From Panopea generosa (Eukaryota; Mollusca; Bivalvia; Adapedonta; Hiatellidae): DNA of 64,000 nt. Location: NCBI GenBank assembly GCA_029582155.1, contig CM055897.1, positions 14,994,482 to 15,058,481 of the forward strand. The letters are read 5' to 3'. The first letter of the stretch is position 1. Each line of letters begins with the position of its first letter. A program made the translations under genes and the position numbers. Below the pieces are notes generated by a model. The model saw nothing but the letters and a program-made list of their open reading frames with translations. It was not told the DNA's origin and did not search any database. Shown here piece after piece: positions 13,273-24,320 of this stretch.

Positions 13273-14410
13273 AAACGTCACACGTATACTACAATTGTAC
13301 TATAATTAAACGTATCGCACAAGTATACTATATGTAAACGTCACAATTATACTATAAATAAACGTCACAAGTAATTTATAAGTTAACGTCAGAATTATAC
13401 TATAAGTTAACGTCACACTTATATTACAAGTAAACGTCAAAAGTTTACTGTTAATAAACTTCACAAGTATACTACAAGCAAAAGTCACAAGTAGTATCAA
13501 GTTAACGTCATAATTAAATACACATTAACGTCTGAATTATACTACAAGTTAACTTCACAATTATACTACAAGTTAACGTCACAAGTATACTATAAGTAAA
13601 CGTCACAATTATACTACAAGTAAACGTCACAAGTATACAACATGTAAATGTCACTATTATTCTAAACGTAAATGTCACAATTATACTATAAGATTATGTC
13701 ACAATTACACTATAAGTCACAATTATACTATAAGTAAACGTCACAGGTATACAACATGTAAACGTCACTATTATACTAAACGTTTATGTCACAATTATAC
13801 TATAAGTTTACGTCACAATTACACTATAAGTAAACGTCACAAGTATACTATACGTAAACGTCACAATTATACTATAAGTAAACGTCACAGGTATACAACA
13901 TGGAAACGTCACTATTAAACTAAACGTTAATGTCACAATTATACTATAAGTTTACGTCACAATTACACTATAAGTAAACGTCAAAAGTATACTATAAGTT
14001 TACATCACAAATCCTTACCTACCAAACCGATTTTTAAAAGAGGGTCTGGTTTGGATAAACAGTGTGGTATTATTTACTAATCTGGTCAAGCCGTGTAACT
14101 ATAGTAAATGTCACAATTATGCTATAAATAAACGTCACAATTATTCTATATGTTCACGTCACAATTAAGGTAAACAGCACAATTATACTATCAGTTAACT
14201 ATAGTTAACGTCCGTTATTCTGTAAGTAGACGTCACAATTACATTAGAAGTTAACGTCACGATTATTCTATATGTTAACATCAAAATTAAGCTATAGGTT
14301 AAAAGCACAATTATTCTATCTTATCAGTTAACTCTAGTTAACGTCACAATTATGCTATAGGTTAACAGCACAATTATTCAATAAGTTAACTGAAGTAAAC
14401 GTCACAATTA
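13273..14410. repeat. Segmental duplication, copy B, inside 24-bp satellite
   Basis: Near-identical partner of 9141-10258. The non-satellite island is at 14009-14103 and differs by a single added A (GGTCAAGCCG against GGTCAGCCG). Few differences over about 1.1 kb point to a recent unequal exchange or replication slippage, or possibly to assembly duplication. Confidence 0.85.
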
Positions 14411-14583
14411 TACTATAAGTACACGTCACAATTATACTATAAATAAATGTAACAATTATTCTATAAGTACACGTCACAATTAAGGTTAACAGCACAACTA
14501 TACTATCAGTAAACTATAGTTAACGTCCGTTATTCTATTAATAGACGTCACATTATAAGTTAACGTCACAATCATACTACAAT

Positions 14584-15240
14584 CGTGAAACATCGGGTAT
14601 TTCCGTATCCTCCGTAGAATACACCTCGTGTATAGCTCTAGAATACACCAACGCGAATCGCCTGTGTTGCAAGTCTGTGTTCATTCGCGTGAAAGTAACA
14701 AATAATGTATCCGTCATTAAGTTGATTATATATGGCGTTGTTATATCGATTTTTTTATTTATACACTCGACATGGGTCATATTTATAGGGAAATTTAAAA
14801 TATCAGTCTTGATTAACAAACATTTATATTTTCAACGTACATGTATATAAACAGGTGGCATAAGGGGGCCGCCATTTTACTTTATCATGTGACTGAAAGT
14901 ATTTCCAAAATGGCGCCTTGTTATGTCAGAGGTCTATTGCGTAGCATAAAGGCCGAGGTGATCAGATTGAATCATACTATACAGTCGGGACCCTCGAGAA
15001 CAAAAAAACGTGGATTCACCGAATTACCTGCTCATTTTTGTACAGTAGTTTAACACAAAAAAGTCCCATTAAAGGAGCGCGCGCTTTTTAATTGAAATCT
15101 TAGTACCTTATTAAATTCAATATATAGAGACAATGACATAACTAAAGTCCTCGAAATTTGAATTCATGTTTCAAAATATATTGAATAATGGTGCAATATA
15201 TAAATATAAATGATTCAAAGTTCGTTGGGTTTTATATTTG
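14584..15240. other. Unique spacer, no recognised gene
   Basis: An 80-codon minus-strand frame ends at 14577, and a 70-codon plus-strand frame spans 14841-15053. Neither shows a family I recognise, nor splice sites that extend it. The block around 14860-14930 is relatively GC-rich, with GCCGCCATTTT and AAAATGGCGCC, inverted-repeat-like around 'GGCGCC/ATTTT'. This could be a promoter-like or transposon-derived sequence; I cannot decide. Confidence 0.3.
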
Positions 15241-15261
15241 TAACGCCGTCGGACGTTTAGT

Positions 15262-15456
15262 AATTTTGGCGTTTTCTGAAAATGTAAAATTGGCAAAACT
15301 TCAAAAGGCGCAGCAAAAATGGGTATCTTCAAATTTTCTTTAAATTTTCAGAATCTATAGTTTTATACCTTATTTGCCGTTTTTGAAAAAGTAAGATACC
15401 AGGCAAACGTCGTATTTTCACTGCGCCTTTTGAAAGATGGTACCCGTCCAAGTGTT
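15262..15456. mobile_element. Possible foldback/MITE fragment
   Basis: CTTCAAAAGGCGCAG near 15299 and its reverse-complement-like partner CTGCGCCTTTTGAAAG near 15421 form an imperfect inverted repeat. It extends with GGTATCTTC on one side and AAGATACCAGG on the other. The loop is about 80 bp. This is typical of a small foldback element, but I could not find clear terminal boundaries or target duplications. Confidence 0.4.
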
Positions 15457-15459
15457 GTC

Positions 15460-16674
15460 AACGACAACGAAATGCTGTCAGCTGATTTGACAGTAGCCTC
15501 GACACCATGCCAAAAATCACTATAACAAACATATTTCAATAAACAAAAGTTTGGGTATTTCAATCAAATATGTTAATAAAATAAAAACTATATCAAACTG
15601 GTCAAAAATTATTTCGATCGACAATTTTATATAGCCTAGTATGGAACAACGGGTAACCCCAGTTTGTTGACCTGGGATGACACGCCATTTTTGTTTACAT
15701 AGGAAGTACCAATATACGAATTTGCTTCGCTGTTTCTGCAAAAAGTTGCCCATGAATGCTTTTGTAATAGTTTCTGATGATGGATTATTATAAACAATAG
15801 GGTAAGTGCATGTTTAATTCGTTTAATTCAATAAAAAACATTAATTTTAATGCAGCCATGTGAGCAGTGATTGCCGTCAGATCTGAATTATCGAAATGGC
15901 TGCAATAGTCTTCCTTTTTTGGCGGAAAAAAAACAAATGAAAATACTCGTTTATGGTACATAGGTGATTGTACGTAGTTTTTCATGTCCGTTATGGAAAG
16001 CCTACAGTTTAATCCAGTATACATTAAAAATCAATACTGTAATTTGGTAGCAATAAGAGGGGAAATAGTTGTTATTTACTCCAATATATTTGTAACATCT
16101 AAACTAAACAAATATAAAACGTACTAAAAAAGAGATTCCATTTGGTTTTAAATCACATGCATGACAAACCAAAACATGAGGATGAGTGTGAAGGGTACTT
16201 GTGGCGGAACGGGGTCTTAACCCGAAAATTGTTATATTTAAAACAAAATATTGGGGTGGGGTTGGGGTCAAAGTATATGCCGCTCCAAGACCGACCCCGC
16301 CGCTCCAACGCCTATGTAATTTTATCATTATACCTGTGGATTTTGTATAAATTTTCTCTTTCAAATTGTTTGCCCATTTCTCTCGGTTTCTTTTAATGTA
16401 TACGTGCACGGTTGAGTCGCTGATATTTCATCATGTTTATGATATATGTATATTGTTTTGACAGACTTGTTTAAAATCAATATTTGCGTAATGTTTGCCG
16501 AGTTTTGTGAACAACGACACGTTATGTAAAACAAGTCACGCGTAAGGCGGTATTCATATTTCTAATTGTACAATGACGCTATTGAATGTGTTTTTTACCT
16601 TATACACTCATATTCAAAGCTGGTTATTTTATTCTAGTTATTATGTTGTGTATTAATGTTGAATTTGCTGCTGT
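15460..16674. other. Non-coding, repeat-like
   Basis: No gene recognised. A block at about 16200-16315 (GGTGGGGTTGGGGTCAAAG and CCGACCCCGCCGCTCCAA) has the look of a transposon end because of its sudden GC richness in AT-rich surroundings. Open frames of 66-101 codons here overlap each other on both strands and have no support. Confidence 0.3.
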
Positions 16675-16812
16675 CAGCGGCGGATCCACGATTTCAGCTT
16701 GGGGTTGACTTTACAGGGGGATGAGAGGGTGGAGGCACATCACAAAATCTAAGCAATGGGGGTGGGGGTGGTAATGCCAGCACCTGTTTTTTTAAATAGT
16801 AGATCCGCCATT
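16675..16812. mobile_element. Small MITE-like element with GGCGGATC ends
   Basis: The left end reads AGCGGCGGATCCACGATTTC and the right end AGATCCGCCATTG, so GGCGGATC/GATCCGCC are inverted at the two termini about 135 bp apart. The interior is G-rich (GGGGGTGGGGGTGG). A second fragment beginning GAGGCGATCCAGGATTTCAG lies at 29241. Two related copies support a repeat family. Confidence 0.5.
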
Positions 16813-17306
16813 GTCTGTTGCTTTATCAAAACAAACATAAGGTGTCTAGGACAGAACAGCAACAGAAATTGTTTCTCGTGCGTTTGCTAAACCATGATAT
16901 TCAACTGTAACATACAGAAACTTGGACAACATCGGAATTTACATTTCATCATTTTAATGCTTTCAAGAGTGAAATAAATAGTTAAACATATTTTACCTCG
17001 GTGTAACATTTGTTTTCAAAAACATATATATCAAATTACAGTTCGTTATGCTTATTAGTTTAAACATATTTTATTGCCAAATAAACACATATTACAATAT
17101 TTATCATGCATATAAGTCAAATACAATTTAAGGCAAAAGGGTCTGGCCACAAGTTCTCTCAACATTAGATTCGGCCATTCCCTTTCAACTATGTTTTGCA
17201 ATTTTTAACGATGGTTAAGATATATTACATTCCTGGCAAGTAAATATGAATGACATAAAGTGTAGTTAATGAGAAAGTATACATGCGTACTCACGCAAAC
17301 ACACAC
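16813..17306. other. Non-coding spacer
   Basis: AT-rich sequence with no open frame of note and no motif I recognise. Confidence 0.4.
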
Positions 17307-17339
17307 GGACACACGCACACACACACACACACACACACA

Positions 17340-17403
<64 letters not shown>

Positions 17404-17412
17404 CACACGCAC
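17307..17412. repeat. (CA)n/(CGCA)n microsatellite
   Basis: A run of CACACA followed by about 16 repeats of the tetranucleotide ACGC. Alternating purine/pyrimidine sequence of this kind can adopt Z-DNA. Apparent frames of 74-93 codons through it on both strands are artefacts. Confidence 0.95.
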
Positions 17413-17572
17413 GCACGCATACGCACACACGCCCGCACAAACATATATACACAGACATTCACATGCAAACATACATACACGCACACACATATGAATGTAT
17501 GTTGAGGTATTTACCGCTTTTTTGCTTTTTTTTTTTTTTAAATGAAATTAAATATTAAATTATTAGAAAATA

Positions 17573-17705
<133 letters not shown>

Positions 17706-17815
17706 ATGTATATAAAGTATTATCTGGTTGGTCACTGATATCCACGCGATCGGTTATGGTGTGGTAGCTGTTACAGAGTCAGGGGGAGAAAAACAAAATA
17801 CTAAAACGAAATTAA

Positions 17816-18480
17816 TTATTGGAATCCTCTGGATTCGTGAATGAAAGTTTGAACACTTTCGAAGAGATTTATGTTGTTTTCATATGAATGATCGTCTGAT
17901 CCATATAACAGCCTTTTGACATTAAGTGGATGGAACAACCTTGTGTTTTTAAATAATTTATTCTTTGTTGTACAAAAAGAATGCAGTTAAAAAAGTAGTG
18001 TTCAGCATCTTCCACTCCATGCGTACAGATACATGCTGGATAATTTTCTATATGATTAACGTAAAGATCATGATTTAAGTTACTACAATTATTTCTTAGT
18101 CTTGCATGTTGTGCAGATAATATTCGTATACCGTAGTTAAAGTGTTTTGGAACTATAACTGGATGAAAACAAGTATTTATAAGGTTTCGTTTATATATTG
18201 ATAATGATGGTGCTTCCCTTAAAGCAACTGATAGTTTATTCCACAACGAAACTGTTGATGGAATGAAAGAATTTGCAAAGAGCTCAGTTCGTCTGGTATT
18301 GATATCAAGATCTTGTGAGTTTCTAAGATCGTATGTTGTTCTAATACTAACTGTATCGGAAAAAAAATCTATTAAGTAGTTTGGTGTCATACCATGTTTT
18401 ATTTTGTATGCCAATATCAATTTTTGATACTTTCTTCTATCTGACAGAGATAACCGTTATGCTTATTTGGTTTCCACAAA
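17816..18480 (-). pseudogene. LINE ORF2 C-terminal fragment (Jockey/CR1-like)
   Basis: A 183-codon minus-strand frame (17869-18420) shows the conserved C-terminal region of non-LTR retrotransposon ORF2: YKIKHGMTPNYL, then a TRRTELFANSFIPSTVSLWN block, then ARLRNNCSNLNHDLY, and a Cys/His motif ACICTHGVEDAEHYFFNC (C-x-C...H-x4-C). The frame continues upstream as LSDRRKYQKL with stops. The true C-terminus, FESVQTFIHESRGF then TAA at 17816-17818, is reached only after a frame change near 17880. The reverse transcriptase proper is missing: homology ends near 18480, about 80 bp before the first 40-bp satellite monomer. The family is recognised from memory; clade assignment is tentative. Confidence 0.8.
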
Positions 18481-18562
18481 TTGACATTTGTTTCAAACAT
18501 CTAACTTTATTATAAGCATTGAAATATGATAATGACGCGGTAGTTTAACTTCAAGGAAGATT

Positions 18563-19976
18563 TGTCAACAATACCGCTGATACCAAGTGCATATCAATAT
18601 AGTGTCAACAATATCGCTGGTACCAAGTGCGTATCAAGATATTGTCAACAATACTGCTGGTACCAAGTGCGTATTAAGATATTGTCAAAAATTCCGCTGG
18701 TAACTAGTGCACATCAATGTAGTGTCAACAATATCGCTGGTACCAAGTGCGTATCAAGATATTGTCAACAATACCGCTGGTACCAAGTGCATATCAAGAA
18801 ATTGTCAACAATACCGCTGGTACCAAATGCATATCAATATATTGTCAACAATATCGCTGGTACCAAGTGCATATCAAGATATTGTCAACAATACCGCTGG
18901 TACCAACAAGTGCGTATCAAGATATTGTCAACAATACCGCTGGTACCAAGTGCATATCAAGATATTGTCAACAATATCGCTGGTACCAAGTGCGTATCAA
19001 GATATTGTCAACAATACCGCTGGTACCAAGTGCATATCAAGATATTGTCAACAATATCGCTGGTACCAAGTGCGTATCAAGATATTGTCAACAATATCGC
19101 TGGTACCAAGTGCATATCAAGATATTGTCAACAATATCGCTGGAACCTAGTGCACATTAATGTAGTGTCAATAATATCGCTGGTACCAAGTGCATATCAA
19201 AATATTGTCAACAATATCGCTGGTACCAAGTGCATATCAAGATATTGTCAACAATATCGCTGGTACCAAGTGCATATCAAAATATTGTCAACAATATCGC
19301 TGGTACCAAGTGCATATCAAGATATTGTCAACGATATCGCTGGTAACTAGTGCACATCAATGTAGTGTCAACAATATCGCTGGTAACTAGTGCACATCAA
19401 TGTAGTCTCAACAATATCGTTGGTACCTAGTGCATATCAATGTTGTGTCAACAATATCGCTGGTACCTAGTGCATATCAATGTAGTGTCAACAATATCGC
19501 TGGTACCAAGTGCGTATCAAGATAGTGTCAACAATACCGCTGGTACCAAGTGCGTATCAAGATATTGTCAACAATACTGCTGGTACCAAGTGCGTATTAA
19601 GATATTGTCAACAATATCGCTGGTACCTAGTGCACATCAATGTAGTGTCAACAATATCGCTGGTACCTAGTGCATATCAATGTAGTTCAACACTATTGCT
19701 GGTACCAAGTGCGTATCAAGATATTGTAAACAATACCGCTGGAACTAAATGCGTATTAAGATGCACATCAATGTAGTGTCAACAATATCGCTGGTACCTA
19801 GTGCATATCAATGTAGTGTCAAAAATATCGCTGGTACCAAGTGCGTATCAAGATCTTGTCAACAATATCACTGGTACCAAGTGCGTATAAGACCTTGTCA
19901 ACAATATCGCTGGTACCTAGTGCGTAACAAGATATTGTCAACAATATCGCTGGTACCAAGTGCGTATCAAGATATG
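18563..19976. repeat. 40-bp tandem satellite
   Basis: About 35 copies of a 40-bp monomer with the core CAATATCGCTGGTACCAAGT followed by GCATATCAAGATATTGT. The period was checked from GATATTGTCA at 18961 and 19001. Variants change ACCAAG to ACCTAG, and a few have indels. The plus-strand monomer has no stop in any of its three phases. Since 40 is not a multiple of three, the frame cycles through all phases and stays open for up to 262 codons (18562-19350). The array lies between two LINE fragments, both on the minus strand. Confidence 0.95.
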
Positions 19977-20440
19977 TTTCTTTATTAGCCAGTTTTCTAT
20001 TATTTACATTAGTATACAAAGTATATATGTGATAAATACAGCTTCTGTTTTTTTCTGAAACCGCTTTGTCCATCATTTAATAAAATATTTGCCTCTAATC
20101 AATCTGTAATCCCTTTGCTAAGAATATATGCATATAAGGGACAGACAGTAGTGTTTTTGGTCTTTAATTAAAAGGGATTGTTGGGGGTATTCACCCTTCT
20201 ATATAGGACTTATACCATTGGTCCAACAACTCCCTTTACAAAGGCATATCTAATAATCTTGAACCAAAGGTCGACACATGTTTCACTCCGTAGAACTTCA
20301 GATGTACGTGATTTAGCTGTGTACATGGAGTTTTTGACCTCCTCTCTAGTAAAAGACATATTTAAAGACTCATAATATGGGTTCAGAGAATCAGGAGCAC
20401 TCTCAATGTTTATTCTATTTCTGATGTTATCTTAATGTGT
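19977..20440 (-). pseudogene. LINE reverse transcriptase fragment, second family
   Basis: Minus-strand translation gives FTREEVKNSMYTAKSR and ETCVDLWFKIIRYAF near 20220-20360. After a stop and a frame change it gives a GFRKK block and IYTLYTNVNNRKLANKETY near 19985-20060. These match the start of the RT domain and the GFRxxRS...NNRK region of mollusc LINE ORF2 proteins, in the right order. The RT breaks off exactly where the first 40-bp satellite monomer begins (about 19976), so its catalytic core is absent. The family looks different from the LINE on the other side of the satellite, so I do not treat the two as one split copy. Confidence 0.65.
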
Positions 20441-20594
20441 ACCATTAAAGTAAGAATAGTATTGAACAATTCATCTTAGTTTTATCTCCATTTCTTTCAG
20501 AACACTTCGTGTATTAGTTTTTATCTCATCATGTTCATCCCTTACTTAATATGTTTACAGCTGTTTTCAAATAAGCAAAAACTGACTTTACCTA

Positions 20595-21094
20595 NNNNNN
20601 NNNNNNNNNNNNNNNNNNNNNNNNNNNNNNNNNNNNNNNNNNNNNNNNNNNNNNNNNNNNNNNNNNNNNNNNNNNNNNNNNNNNNNNNNNNNNNNNNNNN
20701 NNNNNNNNNNNNNNNNNNNNNNNNNNNNNNNNNNNNNNNNNNNNNNNNNNNNNNNNNNNNNNNNNNNNNNNNNNNNNNNNNNNNNNNNNNNNNNNNNNNN
20801 NNNNNNNNNNNNNNNNNNNNNNNNNNNNNNNNNNNNNNNNNNNNNNNNNNNNNNNNNNNNNNNNNNNNNNNNNNNNNNNNNNNNNNNNNNNNNNNNNNNN
20901 NNNNNNNNNNNNNNNNNNNNNNNNNNNNNNNNNNNNNNNNNNNNNNNNNNNNNNNNNNNNNNNNNNNNNNNNNNNNNNNNNNNNNNNNNNNNNNNNNNNN
21001 NNNNNNNNNNNNNNNNNNNNNNNNNNNNNNNNNNNNNNNNNNNNNNNNNNNNNNNNNNNNNNNNNNNNNNNNNNNNNNNNNNNNNNNNNNNNNN
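20595..21094. other. Assembly gap of exactly 500 N
   Basis: 500 N bases, a standard placeholder length, so the true distance is unknown. Its right edge is a C tract, so loss of sequence at a homopolymer is the likely cause. Any open frame drawn through it is meaningless. Confidence 0.99.
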
Positions 21095-21172
21095 CCCCCC
21101 CCCCCCCCCACCCCCCCCCCCCCCCCCCCCCCAATTTTATATATAAAATATTGACCCCCCACCTAACCTATT
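21095..21172. repeat. Poly-C tract plus palindromic repeat end
   Basis: C15-A-C22 followed by the palindrome ATTTTATATATAAAAT (21134-21149), then TTGACCCCCCACCTAACCTA. The reverse complement of this arrangement resembles the element at 23700-23880 (TTAGG-rich, GGGGGTC, then an ATTTTATATAAAAT palindrome). I therefore read it as a copy of the same family in opposite orientation, partly hidden in the gap. Confidence 0.55.
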
Positions 21173-21225
21173 ACTAACATACTCTATATCATTTCAAGTC
21201 ACTGTCGTGTTTCTATGCTTATATT

Positions 21226-21263
21226 TGTTGTTGTTGTTGTTGTTGTTGTTTCTGCTGCTGCTG
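21226..21263. repeat. (TTG)n/(CTG)n microsatellite
   Basis: TTG repeats running into CTGCTGCTGCTG. Non-coding context. Confidence 0.9.
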
Positions 21264-22159
21264 CGTCTACAGCTGACAGAACAGCAGTATAACTTAGAGG
21301 CCCCGCTAAGAAATAAACGTACATCTATTGAAAATGAAATTTAAAAGGGTTTTCATTTGAATTATCATTATTGTACTTAAAGAGAAGTATAACAATAATA
21401 GAAGATATACCTAAGTCGTTTTAAGGTTACTATAGAAATAGAGAGAACCGATATTTAGGCTGGAGGATAATTTGGTTTGTTTACAAACAGTGTATTATCA
21501 TCTTTTATTAGTCATCTGAAATGATTCTGGTCATGAAATATTTCACGGAAAGACCCCCCTTTTTTTATTTCATAAACTTGTTCGGAATTTCCCTAGCAAA
21601 AAGACTGCGTAAGTCGTTAGTAAATTGAATCGTTTGTCCGTCGACCCAAATCGTTCACCGAAGCTCGTATGGTGCAACTCTAAGATCAAAAGAATCGCTC
21701 ATTTTTTAAAACATTTAACGCCCATCATAGTGACATTTTATGCAATTTCCGATTGACAACACTGACTTATATCATTCTGTTTCCCTTGTCAAGAGCATCC
21801 GAATGTCGTTTTTGAAATTATCCAGCGAAAAAAATAAGCCAATTTTACTCCAAATACCTTCAATTTTTCATTAATTAATTGTACGAAACAGCCCCTTTGC
21901 CTAAACAAAAAAGGAATGTAAATGATCTGAATCGTACAAATGAAGGGGAGGTGTCCTTGTATATGAATACCAAATATCAGGGCAATACGATATCTTTACT
22001 TTTCGACCATTATTACGTCGACCGACGTCAAAGAAGATTGGCAAGCCACCTTAATTCACTCTATTCTTCGAATTGCGGTGGCATAACAACGCATCTTAAA
22101 AACCAGCTATCCCGGTTGAGGCCGAACTACGCATCCTCTTTAAATACTTACCACTTTTA
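21264..22159. other. Non-coding spacer, no recognised gene
   Basis: A 106-codon plus-strand frame (21879-22199) runs into the tRNA-like fragment at 22160, so it is unlikely to be coding. Nothing else recognised. Confidence 0.35.
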
Positions 22160-22200
22160 TGAGCCTCGGTGGTGCAATGGTAGCGCGCTTGCTTATTAAA
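22160..22200 (+). repeat. tRNA-like A-box fragment (SINE head relic)
   Basis: GCCTCGGTGGTGCAATGGTA followed by GCGCGCTTGCTT resembles the 5' half of a tRNA-Gly-type gene with an A box. No B box follows, so it cannot be a functional tRNA. It is most likely a SINE head or tRNA pseudogene. Confidence 0.5.
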
Positions 22201-22916
22201 GTGGATAGGTCTCACCAAAGGGATATTGTTTCGCCGTATCAAACCTTTGCCAATAGAAACAGATGACCTAATGGAAGAGGGATACATAAAGGAATCCTTT
22301 TGCAACTTGGAACCCCTGCAACTTTCAAGATACACGGTAGAACATACTTAGAACATAGATCACAAAACTCCTGCTTTAAAGGTGCATGACTTTTTGTTTA
22401 GAACATGTTTTAGATCTAAATCTTTTTGTTGCCTATAAAAGTTTCATGCTTCAAGTATTTCAACAGGCTTAAGTTTTATTTTTTCCTAGATTTTTTCCAA
22501 GATTCGGTGAGATAGTACCTTTAACAGCCTCGCAACTTTGTGACATCGCATTATATGCAAGGTATAACGTATAATTATGTTACGCATACATATATATACT
22601 TATTAATTTACCTTCTATACAATGTAGTGTAAGCATTCTGGAACTTATAGCAATGGTGATTTGTCCGAAATTTTAGAGGAAACATCATTTTGTTATTGCA
22701 TCCTACATGTTGCACTAATTTCGTAATAGCATGGGCTCGCGGGCTCATTACGAAATAAATGCTATTGACGGTAAAATAGTTCATTTTCTGGAGTGCAAGA
22801 TTGTAAAAAGGCAATTTATACGTGGAAAAGCACAATGTTTTATGCCATCCCTGAAAGTGATGTCAAATACCCTTAACCTTCATTATGTCTCCTATATGTC
22901 ACTCATATATACCTCC

Positions 22917-23290
22917 AAAAATAGGCGAAACGGGTGTGGGGTTAGCCCAGTGATTTTATTACCTGTGACGCTCCTCGTCGTTAGAAATTATTCAAATTTC
23001 AGTATATTGTTGAAGAGACATCCTTCTTTGGTATTTTTGCCACTTTTTCAGTCGTTTTTAAGTAGAAAAAGTCAACAATTATATCAATATAAGGCATAAA
23101 ATATGCAAATCGGTTGTGGGGAAGTCCCATGTTTTATGACCTGTGACGCCCATGACAATAAGATGTTGTTCGAATTTCAGTATAATATTGAAATATAGGC
23201 ATTCCCCTGGAGGGTTGGGTGATTTTTTGTCACTTTTCAAGAGCTTTTTAAGTAACACGTCTTGAGCAATAATTATACCCCTTTATAACA
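22917..23290. repeat. Diverged tandem duplication, about 180-bp unit
   Basis: AAAATAGGCGAAACGGGTGTGGGG at 22917 and AAAATATGCAAATCGGTTGT at 23098 begin two related units. Both continue with ATTACCTGTGACGC or ATGACCTGTGACGC, a CAAATTTCAGTATA-like block, TTTTTGCCACTTTTTCA or TTTTTTGTCACTTTTCA, and TTTTTAAGTA. Divergence is substantial, so the duplication is old. Confidence 0.7.
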
Positions 23291-23389
23291 GTCAAAGCCA
23301 TTGCACAATATGTTAACTAAGTTTCTGTTACGATACCCGTCACGACTTATATATAAAGTTGTAATGTGTTTTTAAAGAAACCAGGGAAG

Positions 23390-23690
23390 CCAGGACCACT
23401 TCTTAGAAAAAACAAGGGCTGCAGTCAAATGACAGCCATATCTACCGCCGATGCTATTTCAAAAAACGGCCATAACTCCAGAACGGGTTTGAGCAATTCC
23501 AAGATTTGTTTCTTCCTCAACAACTAAGCATTAGTAGTAGTAATCCCTGAAACTTAAAATCGATTCCATCCAATAATGAATGAGGAGTTGCGGTCACAAA
23601 AATGTTGCACGGACGCACGCACGGACGCACGCACGGACGGGTGCCATTACCATATTATCCTCCGATGTCTATCGGCAGGGGATAATTATG
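23390..23690. repeat. Interspersed repeat of bivalve type
   Basis: The segment has the layout of a widespread bivalve repeat: GGCCATAACTCCAGAAC in the middle, GCGGTCACAAAAATG, a GGACGCACGCACGGACG-type tract, then GGTGCCATTACCATATTATCC and a short end. The recognition is from memory of such repeats; I see no coding capacity. Confidence 0.5.
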
Positions 23691-23699
23691 TTGTAAGTG

Positions 23700-23880
23700 T
23701 ACCTTAGATTGGTTAGGGTTAGGGTTTGGGTTAGGGGGTCGTTATTCTATAGGGGGTCACAATTCTGTGTGAGGGTCATTTTTCTACGTGTGGGGGAGTC
23801 ATAATATTATGACCGGGGGTCATTATTTTATATAAAATAATGACCCCTGGTCATTATTCATTGGGGGGTCAGTTTACAAC
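23700..23880. mobile_element. Palindrome-rich element with GGGGTCATT motifs
   Basis: Starts with GGTTAGGGTTAGGGTTTGGG and then carries repeated GGGGGTC/GAGGGTCATT motifs. It contains two perfect palindromes: GTCATAATATTATGAC (23799-23814) and a 32-bp one at 23816-23847 with arms GGGGTCATTATTTTAT. It ends near GGGGGGTCAGTTTACAACG. The family is probably mobile; a relative flanks the assembly gap. Confidence 0.6.
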
Positions 23881-24320
23881 GTTACACCGGCACTACAATA
23901 AACACACACTTTAATGCTATGTAGAAATGAAAGCAGATACATTGCACAACGTGAATTTACTACGACATATTTATATAATCTTGAATACTTTATTGAAAAG
24001 TATTCTATTTAAATATCACTTTTTTCACAAAATAACTTACTTGATCTTATATTTGAGTCAGTAATTCGTTTGAGCGCACCCACAATATGTGTTCTACACC
24101 TTGAGAAATATCGTTATATTTAACCAGAGACATTATGCGTCTTTGTCTCTGCTTCCCTGTTTATCTATTTATAGACCAGAATTGATTTTTCAGTACGATT
24201 ATAACCGCTATCTGCAATTTCCTCTGCTACTGGTGATTTACCTTCTACTTGATACATGCAGTCATTTTTTCTGTTATAAACTTGACAATATGAAGCAAGT
24301 GTTAAGATTCTAACACCAGA
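23881..24320. other. Non-coding spacer
   Basis: AT-rich with two overlapping short frames on opposite strands; no support for either. Confidence 0.35.

Larger units (their letters stand above)
8571..14583. repeat. 24-bp tandem satellite
   Basis: About 6 kb of a 24-bp monomer, roughly 240 copies by length. Each monomer has two parts: AAGTTAACGTCACA (or AAGTAAACGTCACA) and an A/T part such as ATTATACTAT. The period was checked from successive AACGTC positions. Most monomers carry ACGTCA, the core of CREB/ATF sites, and many carry the HpaI site GTTAAC. Because 24 is a multiple of three, short minus-strand frames reading as octapeptides (VTLTYSII-like) appear, but indels break them every 60-90 codons. 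Local duplications are visible, for example 8634-8900 with 8897-9151 and 10564-10800 with 10810-11028. Confidence 0.95.

Noticed and set aside
18562..19350. 262-codon plus-strand frame
   Set aside because: Lies wholly within the 40-bp satellite and has no promoter or domain; not called a gene.
17816..20440. A single LINE split by the 40-bp satellite
   Set aside because: The C-terminal fragment and the RT fragment look like different LINE families, and the RT core is absent on both sides.
20531..21162. Frames of about 200 codons on both strands
   Set aside because: They run through 500 N bases and a poly-C tract.
23700..23730. Interstitial telomere
   Set aside because: Only a few TTAGGG-like units, and they belong to a GGGGTC-rich repeat.
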